Under the pieces are notes generated by a model. That model was given only the letters and a program-made list of their open reading frames with translations. It ran no database searches and was not told the DNA's origin. From Thermococcus sp. (GTDB taxonomy: Archaea > Methanobacteriota_B > Thermococci > Thermococcales > Thermococcaceae), in assembly GCA_026987155.1 (NCBI GenBank), contig JALSNG010000046.1:1-12743 (forward strand): DNA of 12,743 nt. The letters run 5' to 3'. The translations under genes and the position numbers were made by a program. The stretch's first letter is position 1, and the number at the start of each line of letters is the position of its first letter. Of the stretch, positions 7,161 to 12,743 are shown one piece after another.

Positions 7161-7217
7161 GGCCAATGATGAGCGTTAGCCACTCTGAAGATGATGATAA
7201 GAGGGTTAGCCGAGGCC
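7161..7217 (+). ncRNA. C/D box 2'-O-methylation guide RNA (candidate)
   Basis: The layout is that of an archaeal dual-guide C/D RNA. Box C ATGATGA is at 7166-7172, a 12-nt guide at 7173-7184, box D' CTGA at 7185-7188, a 2-nt spacer, box C' ATGATGA at 7191-7197, a second 12-nt guide at 7198-7209, and box D at 7210-7213 in the non-canonical form CCGA. GGCC at 7161-7164 can pair with GGCC at 7214-7217 as the terminal stem. A TATA box sits 25 bp upstream and a T5 run at 7222-7226. Such RNAs assemble with L7Ae, Nop5 and fibrillarin and methylate the target nucleotide paired five positions before D or D'. By that rule guide 1 would methylate the G at position 5 of AGUGGCUAACGC, and guide 2 the C at position 5 of CUAACCCUCUUA. 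I could not place these targets in rRNA or tRNA. The irregular D box is the main weakness. Confidence 0.75.
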
Positions 7218-7219
7218 TA

Positions 7220-7229
7220 ACTTTTTAAC
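7220..7229 (+). promoter_or_regulatory. TATA box candidate for the methyltransferase gene / T-run after the guide RNA
   Basis: ACTTTTTAAC lies about 35 bp before the methyltransferase ATG, predicting a leader of about 10 nt that begins around the GAGGGTG ribosome binding site (7248-7254). The same T5 run could end the guide RNA transcript, so one short element may serve both purposes. Confidence 0.45.
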
Positions 7230-7259
7230 TCCCACCCACAACTTTCAGAGGGTGTTGGA

Positions 7260-8045
7260 ATGAGCCTTGAGGAATTTTACCGCCATTTCAGGGCTGGAAT
7301 GGATCCCGATGACGAAACTGCCCGGGAAAGGTTTTACTCCATAGTTTCATTTCTCAGAAAAACGGGAATAAAAGCAACGACTGTCCTCGATTTGTGTGCT
7401 GGAACCGGAATAGCGGGAGTTGCAGCAGTTAAAGCATTCTCTGCTTCTCAACTGACCCTTCTCGACAAAAGGGAGGAAGATATGTTCAAAGTCACCGAGT
7501 GGCTTGAGGTGGGAAACGTCAGGCCCTCCATTTTCATGGTTTCCGGCGATGTGCTCTCACTACCCGAACTTGTAGGAACCCATGATTCTGCACTGCTCTT
7601 CGGACACACAATGGCACACTTCAACCCTTTTGAGGCAATCCGGCTGTTTTCAGCCGTGTCTCTTGTTCTCAACGAAGAGGGATCCTTCATCTTGGAGGAG
7701 GTTGACAGGATAAAGAAGTTCCTGTTCTCCTCACGATACAGGGATTTCATAGTGGAAGCGACGGGAAAAACAAAGGTTGTCTCCCTTCATAAGGGATACG
7801 AGGTAAAGAGGGGCGTCGAAAGAAGGGCCTTCTATCGCCTGCCAGAATTTGAGGAGATAGCGGAGTTGGACATCAGACTCTGGGATCTTGCATCCCTGGT
7901 AGCCATGGGAAAAATCTTCTTTAAGGCGAGTAATCTCGTAACTCCAGAGGAACACGGTATCCAGGGACTTTCAAACATAATACTCATGAAAAAACCAAAG
8001 AAGGACATTGCCCTAAGGATTTATTCCGAGTTCAGAAACCTCTGA
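7260..8045 (+). CDS. SAM-dependent class I methyltransferase, substrate unknown
   Basis: A 261-residue soluble protein with a Rossmann-type methyltransferase core. Motif I is TVLDLCAGTGIAG (41-53), the acidic end of strand 2 is LLDKRE with Asp69, and SGDVLSLP (95-102) fits the adenine-contacting loop. Motif IV would be ALLFGHTMAHFNP (111-123), which lacks the NPPY or DPP signature of DNA or N6-type enzymes. The C-terminal third is probably a family-specific extension and is not recognised. The ATG has GAGGGTG 5 nt upstream. The substrate cannot be inferred; the neighbouring guide RNA works through fibrillarin, not this enzyme, and has its own promoter. It converges with the DUF2334 gene, with 21 nt between the stops. 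Confidence 0.75.
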   Translation: MSLEEFYRHFRAGMDPDDETARERFYSIVSFLRKTGIKATTVLDLCAGTGIAGVAAVKAFSASQLTLLDKREEDMFKVTEWLEVGNVRPSIFMVSGDVLSLPELVGTHDSALLFGHTMAHFNPFEAIRLFSAVSLVLNEEGSFILEEVDRIKKFLFSSRYRDFIVEATGKTKVVSLHKGYEVKRGVERRAFYRLPEFEEIAELDIRLWDLASLVAMGKIFFKASNLVTPEEHGIQGLSNIILMKKPKKDIALRIYSEFRNL

Positions 8046-8066
8046 GTTAGGAAGGACATCTCCCTA

Positions 8067-8870
8067 CTACCCAACCGGAGACTTACGCCAAGTTTCTACA
8101 ACGAACTCCAAAAACTCTCTGAGGAACTTCATTCCGGCTTCGTTGTTGGCAGCTTTTGGATGTATCGAGAGATAAAAGGGATATTCCGACGATAGGTAGT
8201 CCCCTTCAGCTTTTTTAAGCTCAAAGGGAAGCTTTACCCTGGACAGGTACCAAGTGTATTCCCTGTTGGTGATCCTTTTCGTAGTTCCGTTGGGGAACAC
8301 GATGAAGTTCTTGGTTATCACCGAAAGATTATGGGAGAGCACGACCTTCAGAGCCTCCTTGGAGAGGGCGTATCTCGGAGGTAAAAAAACCGTTGGGGTT
8401 AGATTCACCTTTCTCATTATCCCAAGGGCCTTTTTCAGTTTATCTTCAGCGGCACTTCCGTTGCAATCGAATTCTCTCCCGATGTGGGTGTATCCATGAA
8501 GGCCGATGTGATACCCATCCCTCTCAAGGGAGTGCAGGTATTCCACGAACCTGGGATATTCAGTCAAATCGTACTTGCCCGCGTGATCCGGGATTACGAG
8601 AAGGTACGTGGAGTCCTGCAGGCCAAAGGAATCTATAATCCTCACAATCTCCCTTAGATAGTCAAAGTACACCGGACTGACGTCGTGAACCAGTATAACC
8701 AGTGAAACCGTTGAATTCTCCCCGACACTTTCACTTTCGTTTTGCTCCAACGAAACCGCCGGGTTTCCCCCAACGATATTCACCTTTGATTTTGATATCC
8801 CCTCATTAGTCACTTCTAAGGCCAAACTAAGCAACAATATGATGCAGAAAATACCCAAGATTCGTCTCAT
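8067..8870 (-). CDS. Exported DUF2334 / polysaccharide deacetylase-like protein
   Basis: A 267-residue protein with a signal peptide or N-terminal anchor (RR followed by hydrophobic residues 4-20), then a polar stretch. The rest looks like the NodB-type deacetylase fold of DUF2334. Strand 1 ends LVILVHDVSP (His62, Asp63), GLHGYTHIG carries His125 and His129 in the HxxxH metal motif, FLPPRYALS supplies the Pro-Pro-Arg motif (164-166), and LSIHPKAAN has a late His237. These could form a metal site for hydrolysing an acyl amide on an envelope glycan, but no substrate is known. Six N-x-S/T sequons (NES, NST, NGS, NLT, NLS, NGT) fit a glycosylated exported protein. ATG 8870 is preferred over the in-frame TTG at 8882 because GGTGGTG lies 3 nt before it and the signal peptide then starts MRR. 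Confidence 0.78.
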   Translation of the reverse strand: MRRILGIFCIILLLSLALEVTNEGISKSKVNIVGGNPAVSLEQNESESVGENSTVSLVILVHDVSPVYFDYLREIVRIIDSFGLQDSTYLLVIPDHAGKYDLTEYPRFVEYLHSLERDGYHIGLHGYTHIGREFDCNGSAAEDKLKKALGIMRKVNLTPTVFLPPRYALSKEALKVVLSHNLSVITKNFIVFPNGTTKRITNREYTWYLSRVKLPFELKKAEGDYLSSEYPFYLSIHPKAANNEAGMKFLREFLEFVVETWRKSPVG

Positions 8871-8900
8871 GGACACCACCAATAGCCAATCTCTTCAGTA

Positions 8901-8910
8901 GTTTTAATGT
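8901..8910 (-). promoter_or_regulatory. TATA box candidate for the DUF2334 gene
   Basis: On the minus strand ACATTAAAAC lies about 35 bp before the ATG, predicting a leader of about 12 nt. The rest of the 238-bp spacer to 9108 has no ORF of note. It contains a small hairpin AGAACA-AAA-TGTTCT at 9013-9027 and a GCTTTTTAACC box near 8988 on the plus strand with nothing obvious downstream of it. Confidence 0.45.
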
Positions 8911-9082
8911 TTTTCCATGGTAACAATTTTAGAATGATTTCAAATTAAAAGAGAACAGCCCAACCGTTTCAGAAAGCTTTCAAAGGGCTTTTTAACCCCC
9001 TGGGTAATCCCAAGAACAAAATGTTCTCCCCAACAAGTTCCCCCGCCCGGATGGAGAGACAATAGCCAAGGCCATGAAAGCA

Positions 9083-9098
9083 AGATAAAAAGAAAAGA
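9083..9098 (-). terminator. T-rich terminator candidate for the alpha/beta hydrolase gene
   Basis: Eleven bases beyond the hydrolase stop the minus strand reads CTTTTCTTTTTATCT, a T-rich tract of the archaeal termination type. It would keep hydrolase transcripts from reading into the DUF2334 gene. Confidence 0.45.
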
Positions 9099-9108
9099 CG
9101 TAAACTCC

Positions 9109-9972
9109 TTAAAGGTGCCTACTCAAAAAATGACCAACCCTCTTTTTCCACTCCTCAGGATGGAACTTCAGCGTCCTGACGTGGGGTGCATCGGCAACCC
9201 AGAGCTCAACATTTGGGTTTACCTTCTTGTTCCCTTCGTAGAACTCCCGAACCTCCTCAACCTTCACGAGAGGGTCTTTTTTACCCGCTATGAGGAGGAG
9301 GGGTTTTTTGATTCTCTCTGCGTATTCCAGCATGTTAAGCTCTTTTGCTCCTGTGAAGAGCTTTGTGAAGGGCTTGACGAAGTGGTAGAGCCACTCGGGC
9401 AGGTTGGCGAAGTACTTCAGACCGCGCGCCCCGGTTCTGTCGAGGTAAATCGGCGGCGAATCCGCGACTCCGCAGGTTATACGCTCGTCCTCGGCGAGAG
9501 CCCTGATAGTTACCACCGCACCCATCGAAAAGCCGACGAGGCCTATCTTATTGGCCTTCTCCGGCTTGTTCTTTTCGAGCCAGTCTATAGCCGAGAGAAC
9601 GTCGATGAGCTCCTTCTCGCCAACCGTGGTGTAGTTACCCTCGCTCTTTCCGTGGGCGCGGAAATCAAAGACGAGAACGCTGTAGCCTTCCCCCAGGAGG
9701 AACTCGGTAGTTTGTTTCATGTAGACCTCGTCCCACCTACTCCTCGTGTAGCCGTGGAGGGGAATAACCGTTGAGTCCTTCTCGTTGGGAATCCACCACC
9801 CGCTCAGCCTCAACCCGTCCCTTGTCTCAATGGCAACATCTTCGTAGTCGTAGCCAAGGTCCTTCGGCGTCCAGTCCCCGATAAAGCGCGGGGGTTTAAC
9901 CATCCTGTAAGCAACGAAGGCCGAGAACGCCAGGAACACCACGATGAGAAGCGCGATTATCATCATTATCAT
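9109..9972 (-). CDS. Membrane-anchored alpha/beta hydrolase (serine esterase/peptidase-like)
   Basis: A 287-residue protein with one N-terminal membrane helix (about 2-22) and a complete alpha/beta hydrolase domain. LHGYTRSRW (72-80) supplies the HG oxyanion region and FDFRAHGKS (102-110) is typical of the fold. The nucleophile elbow is GFSMG with Ser149, the acid is Asp233 in AGKKDPLV, and the base is His264 in DAPHVR, so the catalytic triad is intact. Residues 175-215 form a short cap. The family contains esterases, lipases and peptidases; the substrate cannot be told. ATG 9972 has GGGGTGAT 5 nt upstream. It lies 51 nt after the MFS transporter gene on the same strand and may be co-transcribed, although a TTAAATA box at the end of the transporter gene could give it its own promoter. 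Confidence 0.85.
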   Translation of the reverse strand: MIMMIIALLIVVFLAFSAFVAYRMVKPPRFIGDWTPKDLGYDYEDVAIETRDGLRLSGWWIPNEKDSTVIPLHGYTRSRWDEVYMKQTTEFLLGEGYSVLVFDFRAHGKSEGNYTTVGEKELIDVLSAIDWLEKNKPEKANKIGLVGFSMGAVVTIRALAEDERITCGVADSPPIYLDRTGARGLKYFANLPEWLYHFVKPFTKLFTGAKELNMLEYAERIKKPLLLIAGKKDPLVKVEEVREFYEGNKKVNPNVELWVADAPHVRTLKFHPEEWKKRVGHFLSRHL

Positions 9973-10023
9973 CCGCCATCACCCCCTCACTCTCAGCACA
10001 TTAGAAAAAGAAAGGGACGGTAT

Positions 10024-11307
10024 TTAACCCTTCTCAACATCGAGGTGCTTCATTCCCCATATGAGCGGCAGTGCAATTAGGACAAATACGGCCCCAACGG
10101 GGAAGAGTACCCTGTAGTTGCCCCCGGCAAGCTGGACGATGGCCCCTCCGAGGAGTCCAGCGATAAGAATTGGAAAAGACTTGGTAGCTTCAAAGAAGCC
10201 GTAGTAGCGCCCGTTGAAAGCTTCCTTTTCGTACTTTGTCAGGAGGTCGCCGATGACTGGCCACGATGTTGCCATCAGCATTCCCCAGCCTATTCCCGCG
10301 AACCCTATCAATCCCGTCACTTCCGCTTTTGTGGTGGCAAACCAGCCGAAAAGGAAGGGCAAGAGGAAGATAACACCCCCGAGTATTATTGACTTTCGCC
10401 TGCCGACTCTGTCGTAGAGGGAACCGCCGGTTATGGCACCCACGAGGACGGTAACGTTGAAAATTGCCATGATTGCGTTTCCAAGGGCGGTAACGTCACC
10501 GTTTCCAAGAATTGACTCGAGGATTCCAAAGAGGAACACCGCTATGAACTCAAAACTGAGCCACCAGAGCATCTGGGCAATGTAAAAATTCAGAAAATCC
10601 CTGTCGGAGATTATTGCACGTAAGTAATCCACCAAACCCTCACTTGGAGGTTCTTCCCTTAATTTGGGCTCTTTTATCCGGAAGAAAACGTACAGGGCGG
10701 AGAATATTAGGAAGAAAGACACCACTGCAAAGGGAATCCACAGATAACCCGCCTTTATCATGGCCTCTACGCCCTTCTCAATTCCCGTTATCTTGGTGGC
10801 CTTTGCAGCGAGAAAGGCAAGAGAGCCAAATAGAACGAGGTTGCCCATCCATTCAAACAGGGTAACGATTCCGCTCGCCCTGCCCCTGCTTCCGCTTGGG
10901 ATTACATCCGGCATTAGGGCCCGGTACTGAGCCACAAAGAAGTACATGGAGAAGTAGAACCCGCTGAGTATCACCGCAAACCCCAACAATGGAATCCCTG
11001 CAATGTACGCCAAGTATATCCCCAGGACTATTAGACCTGCCAAAACACCCCCCAAGAGGATGAAGGGCGTTCTCCTACCCCTCTTTGAAGAGTAGACATC
11101 GCTGTAATACCCCATCAGTGGGGGGACTATGAGCCCCATCAGCCCCTGAAGGGAAAGGACCGCCCCTATAATGGCGGGGGCGTTTGTGTAACCCTCTTGG
11201 AGGAGTTTAAACGTGAGTCCTTTGTTTATTGCCCAGCCCGTGCTCATACTGAAGCCCAACAGAGCCAAACCGAGTATAGTTCCCCAGCCAAACTTCCTGC
11301 CTCCCAT
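10024..11307 (-). CDS. MFS transporter, sugar/sucrose-type-like
   Basis: A 427-residue membrane protein with about 12 predicted helices in two halves. The MFS motif A between helices 2 and 3 reads GYYSDVYSSKRGRRTPFI (66-83), a form common in sucrose/SLC45 and GPH-like carriers ('SDxxxxxxGRRRPFI'). A second, weaker copy between helices 8 and 9 is GGSLYDRVGRRKSIILGG. A charged central loop (IKEPKLREEPP, near 215) joins the halves. Expected function is proton- or sodium-coupled transport, or efflux, of a small solute, possibly a sugar; specificity is not visible. ATG 11307 is preferred over the in-frame GTG at 11316 because GGGGTGG lies 5 nt before the ATG and itself contains that GTG. The alpha/beta hydrolase gene follows 51 nt downstream. 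Confidence 0.85.
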   Translation of the reverse strand: MGGRKFGWGTILGLALLGFSMSTGWAINKGLTFKLLQEGYTNAPAIIGAVLSLQGLMGLIVPPLMGYYSDVYSSKRGRRTPFILLGGVLAGLIVLGIYLAYIAGIPLLGFAVILSGFYFSMYFFVAQYRALMPDVIPSGSRGRASGIVTLFEWMGNLVLFGSLAFLAAKATKITGIEKGVEAMIKAGYLWIPFAVVSFFLIFSALYVFFRIKEPKLREEPPSEGLVDYLRAIISDRDFLNFYIAQMLWWLSFEFIAVFLFGILESILGNGDVTALGNAIMAIFNVTVLVGAITGGSLYDRVGRRKSIILGGVIFLLPFLFGWFATTKAEVTGLIGFAGIGWGMLMATSWPVIGDLLTKYEKEAFNGRYYGFFEATKSFPILIAGLLGGAIVQLAGGNYRVLFPVGAVFVLIALPLIWGMKHLDVEKG

Positions 11308-11361
11308 GCAAACCACCCCAGAGCTAAAGCAGCATACATTATGAACGTTTGAGAATCAGAA

Positions 11362-11369
11362 CTTTTAAG
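11362..11369 (-). promoter_or_regulatory. TATA box candidate for the MFS transporter
   Basis: On the minus strand CTTAAAAG lies about 55 bp before the ATG, predicting a start near 11340 and a leader of about 33 nt. It forms the left half of a divergent promoter region with the phosphodiesterase gene. Confidence 0.4.
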
Positions 11370-11437
11370 GCTTGTGAGTTCATTTTTGGACGGTAGTAAA
11401 CCCGACAAATACGGACAATGAATGCATCTCCGAAAAG

Positions 11438-11446
11438 GTTTTTATT
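11438..11446 (+). promoter_or_regulatory. TATA box candidate for the phosphodiesterase gene
   Basis: GTTTTTATT lies about 38 bp before ATG 11481, predicting a transcript start near 11466 that leaves room for the AGGTG ribosome binding site at 11469-11473. The box lies downstream of an in-frame ATG at 11418, which argues against that longer start. Confidence 0.5.
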
Positions 11447-11480
11447 CCCCCGCGTTCAATTGGGGGTTAGGTGTCAACCA

Positions 11481-12227
11481 ATGTGGGAACGTGACGGAGT
11501 TATCGTCCTCGGCCACAGAGGATATTCCTCCAGTTTTCCGGAGAACAGTCTCTTAGCTTTCAGAAAAGCCATAGAAGCCGGGGCCGACGGAGTTGAGCTC
11601 GATGTCTGGCTTACGGGAGACGGAAACGTCATTGTCATGCACGACGAGACCATAGACAGGACGAGCGACATGAGTGGCAGGCAAAAGGAGATGACGCTTG
11701 AGGAGCTCAAAAAGGCAAACATAGGAATGGGGGAGAAGATTCCAACGCTGGAGGAGGTTTTCGAGGCCCTACCAAGGGATGCCCTAATCAACGTCGAGCT
11801 CAAGGACAGAGACGCTGTTGAGAGGGTTGCCAAGATAGTCAAAGAGAACGACCCTGAGAGGGTGCTAATTTCATCCTTTGACATCGATGCCCTCAGGGAA
11901 TACCGTAGGTTCGACGGAGAGACCAAAATGGGGCTCTTGATTGATAGAGAAGACGTCGTTCCCCTGATTCCAAAGCTGAAAGAGGAGCTCAACCTCTGGT
12001 CGATAAACATTCCGATGGAGGCAATATATATACTCGGCTTCGAGAAGACCGTCCAGACCCTTCACTGGGCGCGCTCCCTCGGTCTCAAGGTTGTCCTCTG
12101 GACCGGGAACGATGCACTGTTCTACCAGAACGACAACCTGATTAGGCTGAAGGGCCTCTTCGAGATCGTCATTGCAAACGACGTGGAAAAAATGATGGGT
12201 TATCTGAGGGAACACGGACTCAGATAA
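11481..12227 (+). CDS. Glycerophosphodiester phosphodiesterase
   Basis: A 248-residue TIM-barrel enzyme of the GDPD family, which hydrolyses glycerophosphodiesters to glycerol phosphate and an alcohol. The signatures are complete: VLGHRGYSSSFPENS (His12, Arg13, Glu21), GADGVELDVWLT (Glu39, Asp41), VIVMHDETIDRTS (His54, Asp55), INVELK with Glu106, and a late VVLWTGND strand. The length is normal for a single-domain GDPD. There is no signal peptide, so it acts in the cytoplasm; in archaea it may recycle headgroups of ether phospholipids or glycerophosphodiester solutes, which is inference. ATG 11481 is chosen over ATG 11418 because the shorter form has an AGGTG site 7 nt upstream, starts right before the first barrel strand, and follows a TATA box lying between the two ATGs. 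Confidence 0.92.
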   Translation: MWERDGVIVLGHRGYSSSFPENSLLAFRKAIEAGADGVELDVWLTGDGNVIVMHDETIDRTSDMSGRQKEMTLEELKKANIGMGEKIPTLEEVFEALPRDALINVELKDRDAVERVAKIVKENDPERVLISSFDIDALREYRRFDGETKMGLLIDREDVVPLIPKLKEELNLWSINIPMEAIYILGFEKTVQTLHWARSLGLKVVLWTGNDALFYQNDNLIRLKGLFEIVIANDVEKMMGYLREHGLR

Positions 12228-12243
12228 AACCTTTTAAGGTTTT
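12226..12243 (+). promoter_or_regulatory. 18-bp perfect palindrome containing the TATA box of the last gene
   Basis: AAAACCTT and AAGGTTTT form a perfect 8-bp inverted repeat around TT. It overlaps the stop codon of the phosphodiesterase gene and includes CTTTTAAGG, about 34 bp before the TTG start of the next gene. It could be the TATA box alone, a regulator's binding site, or a short stem followed by T-rich sequence that ends the upstream transcript. Confidence 0.45.
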
Positions 12244-12251
12244 CATTTTAC

Positions 12252-12265
12252 CCCCATTGGTGGGG
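12252..12265. repeat. 14-bp inverted repeat CCCCATTGGTGGGG, copy 2 (leader of the last gene)
   Basis: Identical to 249-262. Its TGGGG arm is part of the ribosome binding site and ends 3 nt before TTG 12269, the same spacing as at gltX. It lies 17-30 bp after the presumed TATA centre, compared with 19-32 bp at gltX. Confidence 0.7.
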
Positions 12266-12268
12266 CAA

Positions 12269-12743
12269 TTGGACAGGGTGGAGTGTCTGTTCCTCACTAT
12301 CGTTGCAATTCTCGCGGTCTCTTTCGTAATCCCTCCTTACACCCATTCGCCCCCACTTGAGAGGTTCGTTGATAGCACCGTCGGGATCCATGAGAAACCC
12401 GCAGAATGGGTAAGCTACGTTGAATGCATTGCAGACACCAGTTCCTACTACGGTTACGTTGTTAACTGGACTCTCGGATATCCCCATGACCAAGGTTTTT
12501 CCGAGCTGAGAGTGTTTAAAACGACACTCTTGGTTGGAAACTGGAGCGAGTTTATCCGAAGAATGCCAGTTGGATGTGATGTCCTTGGGAGGAACAGAGT
12601 GCCCCACAACAACAGCCTTCAGATGGCATCGGAACGACTCAAAAACTTGACTGAAGGGACGCCCGATTACGAGAAGCTGAAGCCTTTCTTCGCGTTCTCC
12701 GGATCCCCCAAAGAGCCCGCCAACCTTACACGGGTTCACGTCA
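12269..12743 (+). CDS. Exported protein of unknown function, TTG start, 3' truncated by window
   Basis: The frame is open without a stop from TTG 12269 to the window edge, 158 codons. GGTGGGG ends 3 nt before the TTG and a TATA box lies about 34 bp upstream; an in-frame GTG at 12278 is the alternative. The product starts with a short polar segment and a hydrophobic stretch (about 7-21, LFLTIVAILAVSFVI), a signal peptide or membrane anchor. The rest is a polar domain with five N-x-S/T sequons (NWT, NWS, NNS, NLT, NLT), which points to a glycosylated protein outside the membrane. Two cysteines at about 53 and 111 might pair. I do not recognise the family. A minus-strand frame across the same stretch is a shadow: it has no ribosome binding site or recognisable domain. 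Confidence 0.72.
   Translation, partial: MDRVECLFLTIVAILAVSFVIPPYTHSPPLERFVDSTVGIHEKPAEWVSYVECIADTSSYYGYVVNWTLGYPHDQGFSELRVFKTTLLVGNWSEFIRRMPVGCDVLGRNRVPHNNSLQMASERLKNLTEGTPDYEKLKPFFAFSGSPKEPANLTRVHV

Noticed and set aside
7052..7228. 58-codon ORF with AAAGGTGATT just before its ATG, spanning the tmk-methyltransferase spacer
   Set aside because: Its ribosome binding site looks fair, but the product is Ser/Pro/Arg/Asn-rich without a pattern, and the frame runs across the TATA box and all boxes of the C/D RNA, which explain the stretch better.
9008..9082. Short reading frame ending DGETIAKAMKAR, possibly a gene remnant
   Set aside because: Only 25 codons after a stop, no start signal, and no family I can name; not distinguishable from chance.
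9115..9774. Plus-strand open frame (219 codons) opposite the alpha/beta hydrolase
   Set aside because: The minus-strand frame has a full catalytic triad and a good ribosome binding site; this one has neither a motif nor a start signal.
11418..11480. Upstream ATG of the phosphodiesterase gene adding 21 residues
   Set aside because: The TATA box lies downstream of it, and the added residues come before the normal first barrel strand.

Overview
The window reads as a chromosomal segment of a hyperthermophilic archaeon of the Thermococcales, most likely a Thermococcus. Four things point there: an archaeal-type GluRS, a GTP-type phosphoenolpyruvate carboxykinase, GGTG/GGAGGTGAT ribosome binding sites 2-7 nt before starts, and TTTAAA/TTTTTAA TATA boxes about 25 bp before the inferred transcript starts. 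From memory, unverified, dnaG, gltX, pck and a short phosphomannomutase-like gene lie near each other in T. kodakarensis as well. There are no mobile elements, CRISPR arrays, tRNAs or rRNAs. The genes are packed and read in both directions.

Layout: (1) 2-184, the 3' end of a dnaG-like gene, then gltX (266-1987). (2) On the minus strand, an SLC6/NSS-type transporter (1994-3283) convergent with gltX, and pckG (3424-5298). (3) A 336-bp divergent spacer, then on the plus strand a short phosphohexomutase-like protein without its catalytic loops (5635-6342) and thymidylate kinase tmk (6406-7023). (4) A 236-bp spacer holding a well-formed C/D box guide RNA candidate with its own TATA box (7161-7217), then a SAM-dependent methyltransferase (7260-8045). 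(5) On the minus strand, an exported DUF2334/polysaccharide-deacetylase-like protein (8067-8870), a membrane-anchored alpha/beta hydrolase (9109-9972) and an MFS transporter (10024-11307). (6) On the plus strand, a glycerophosphodiester phosphodiesterase (11481-12227), then the 5' part of an exported, sequon-rich protein with a TTG start (12269 to the end).

The genes mix information processing (dnaG, gltX, guide RNA, tmk), gluconeogenesis (pckG, perhaps with the mutase-like protein) and envelope, export or transport functions. No single multi-gene system is evident. The items most worth a second look are the mutase-like protein that has lost its active site, the C/D box RNA, the same 14-bp inverted repeat at the same distance from the start codon of two unrelated genes, and the TTG-started secreted protein at the right edge.
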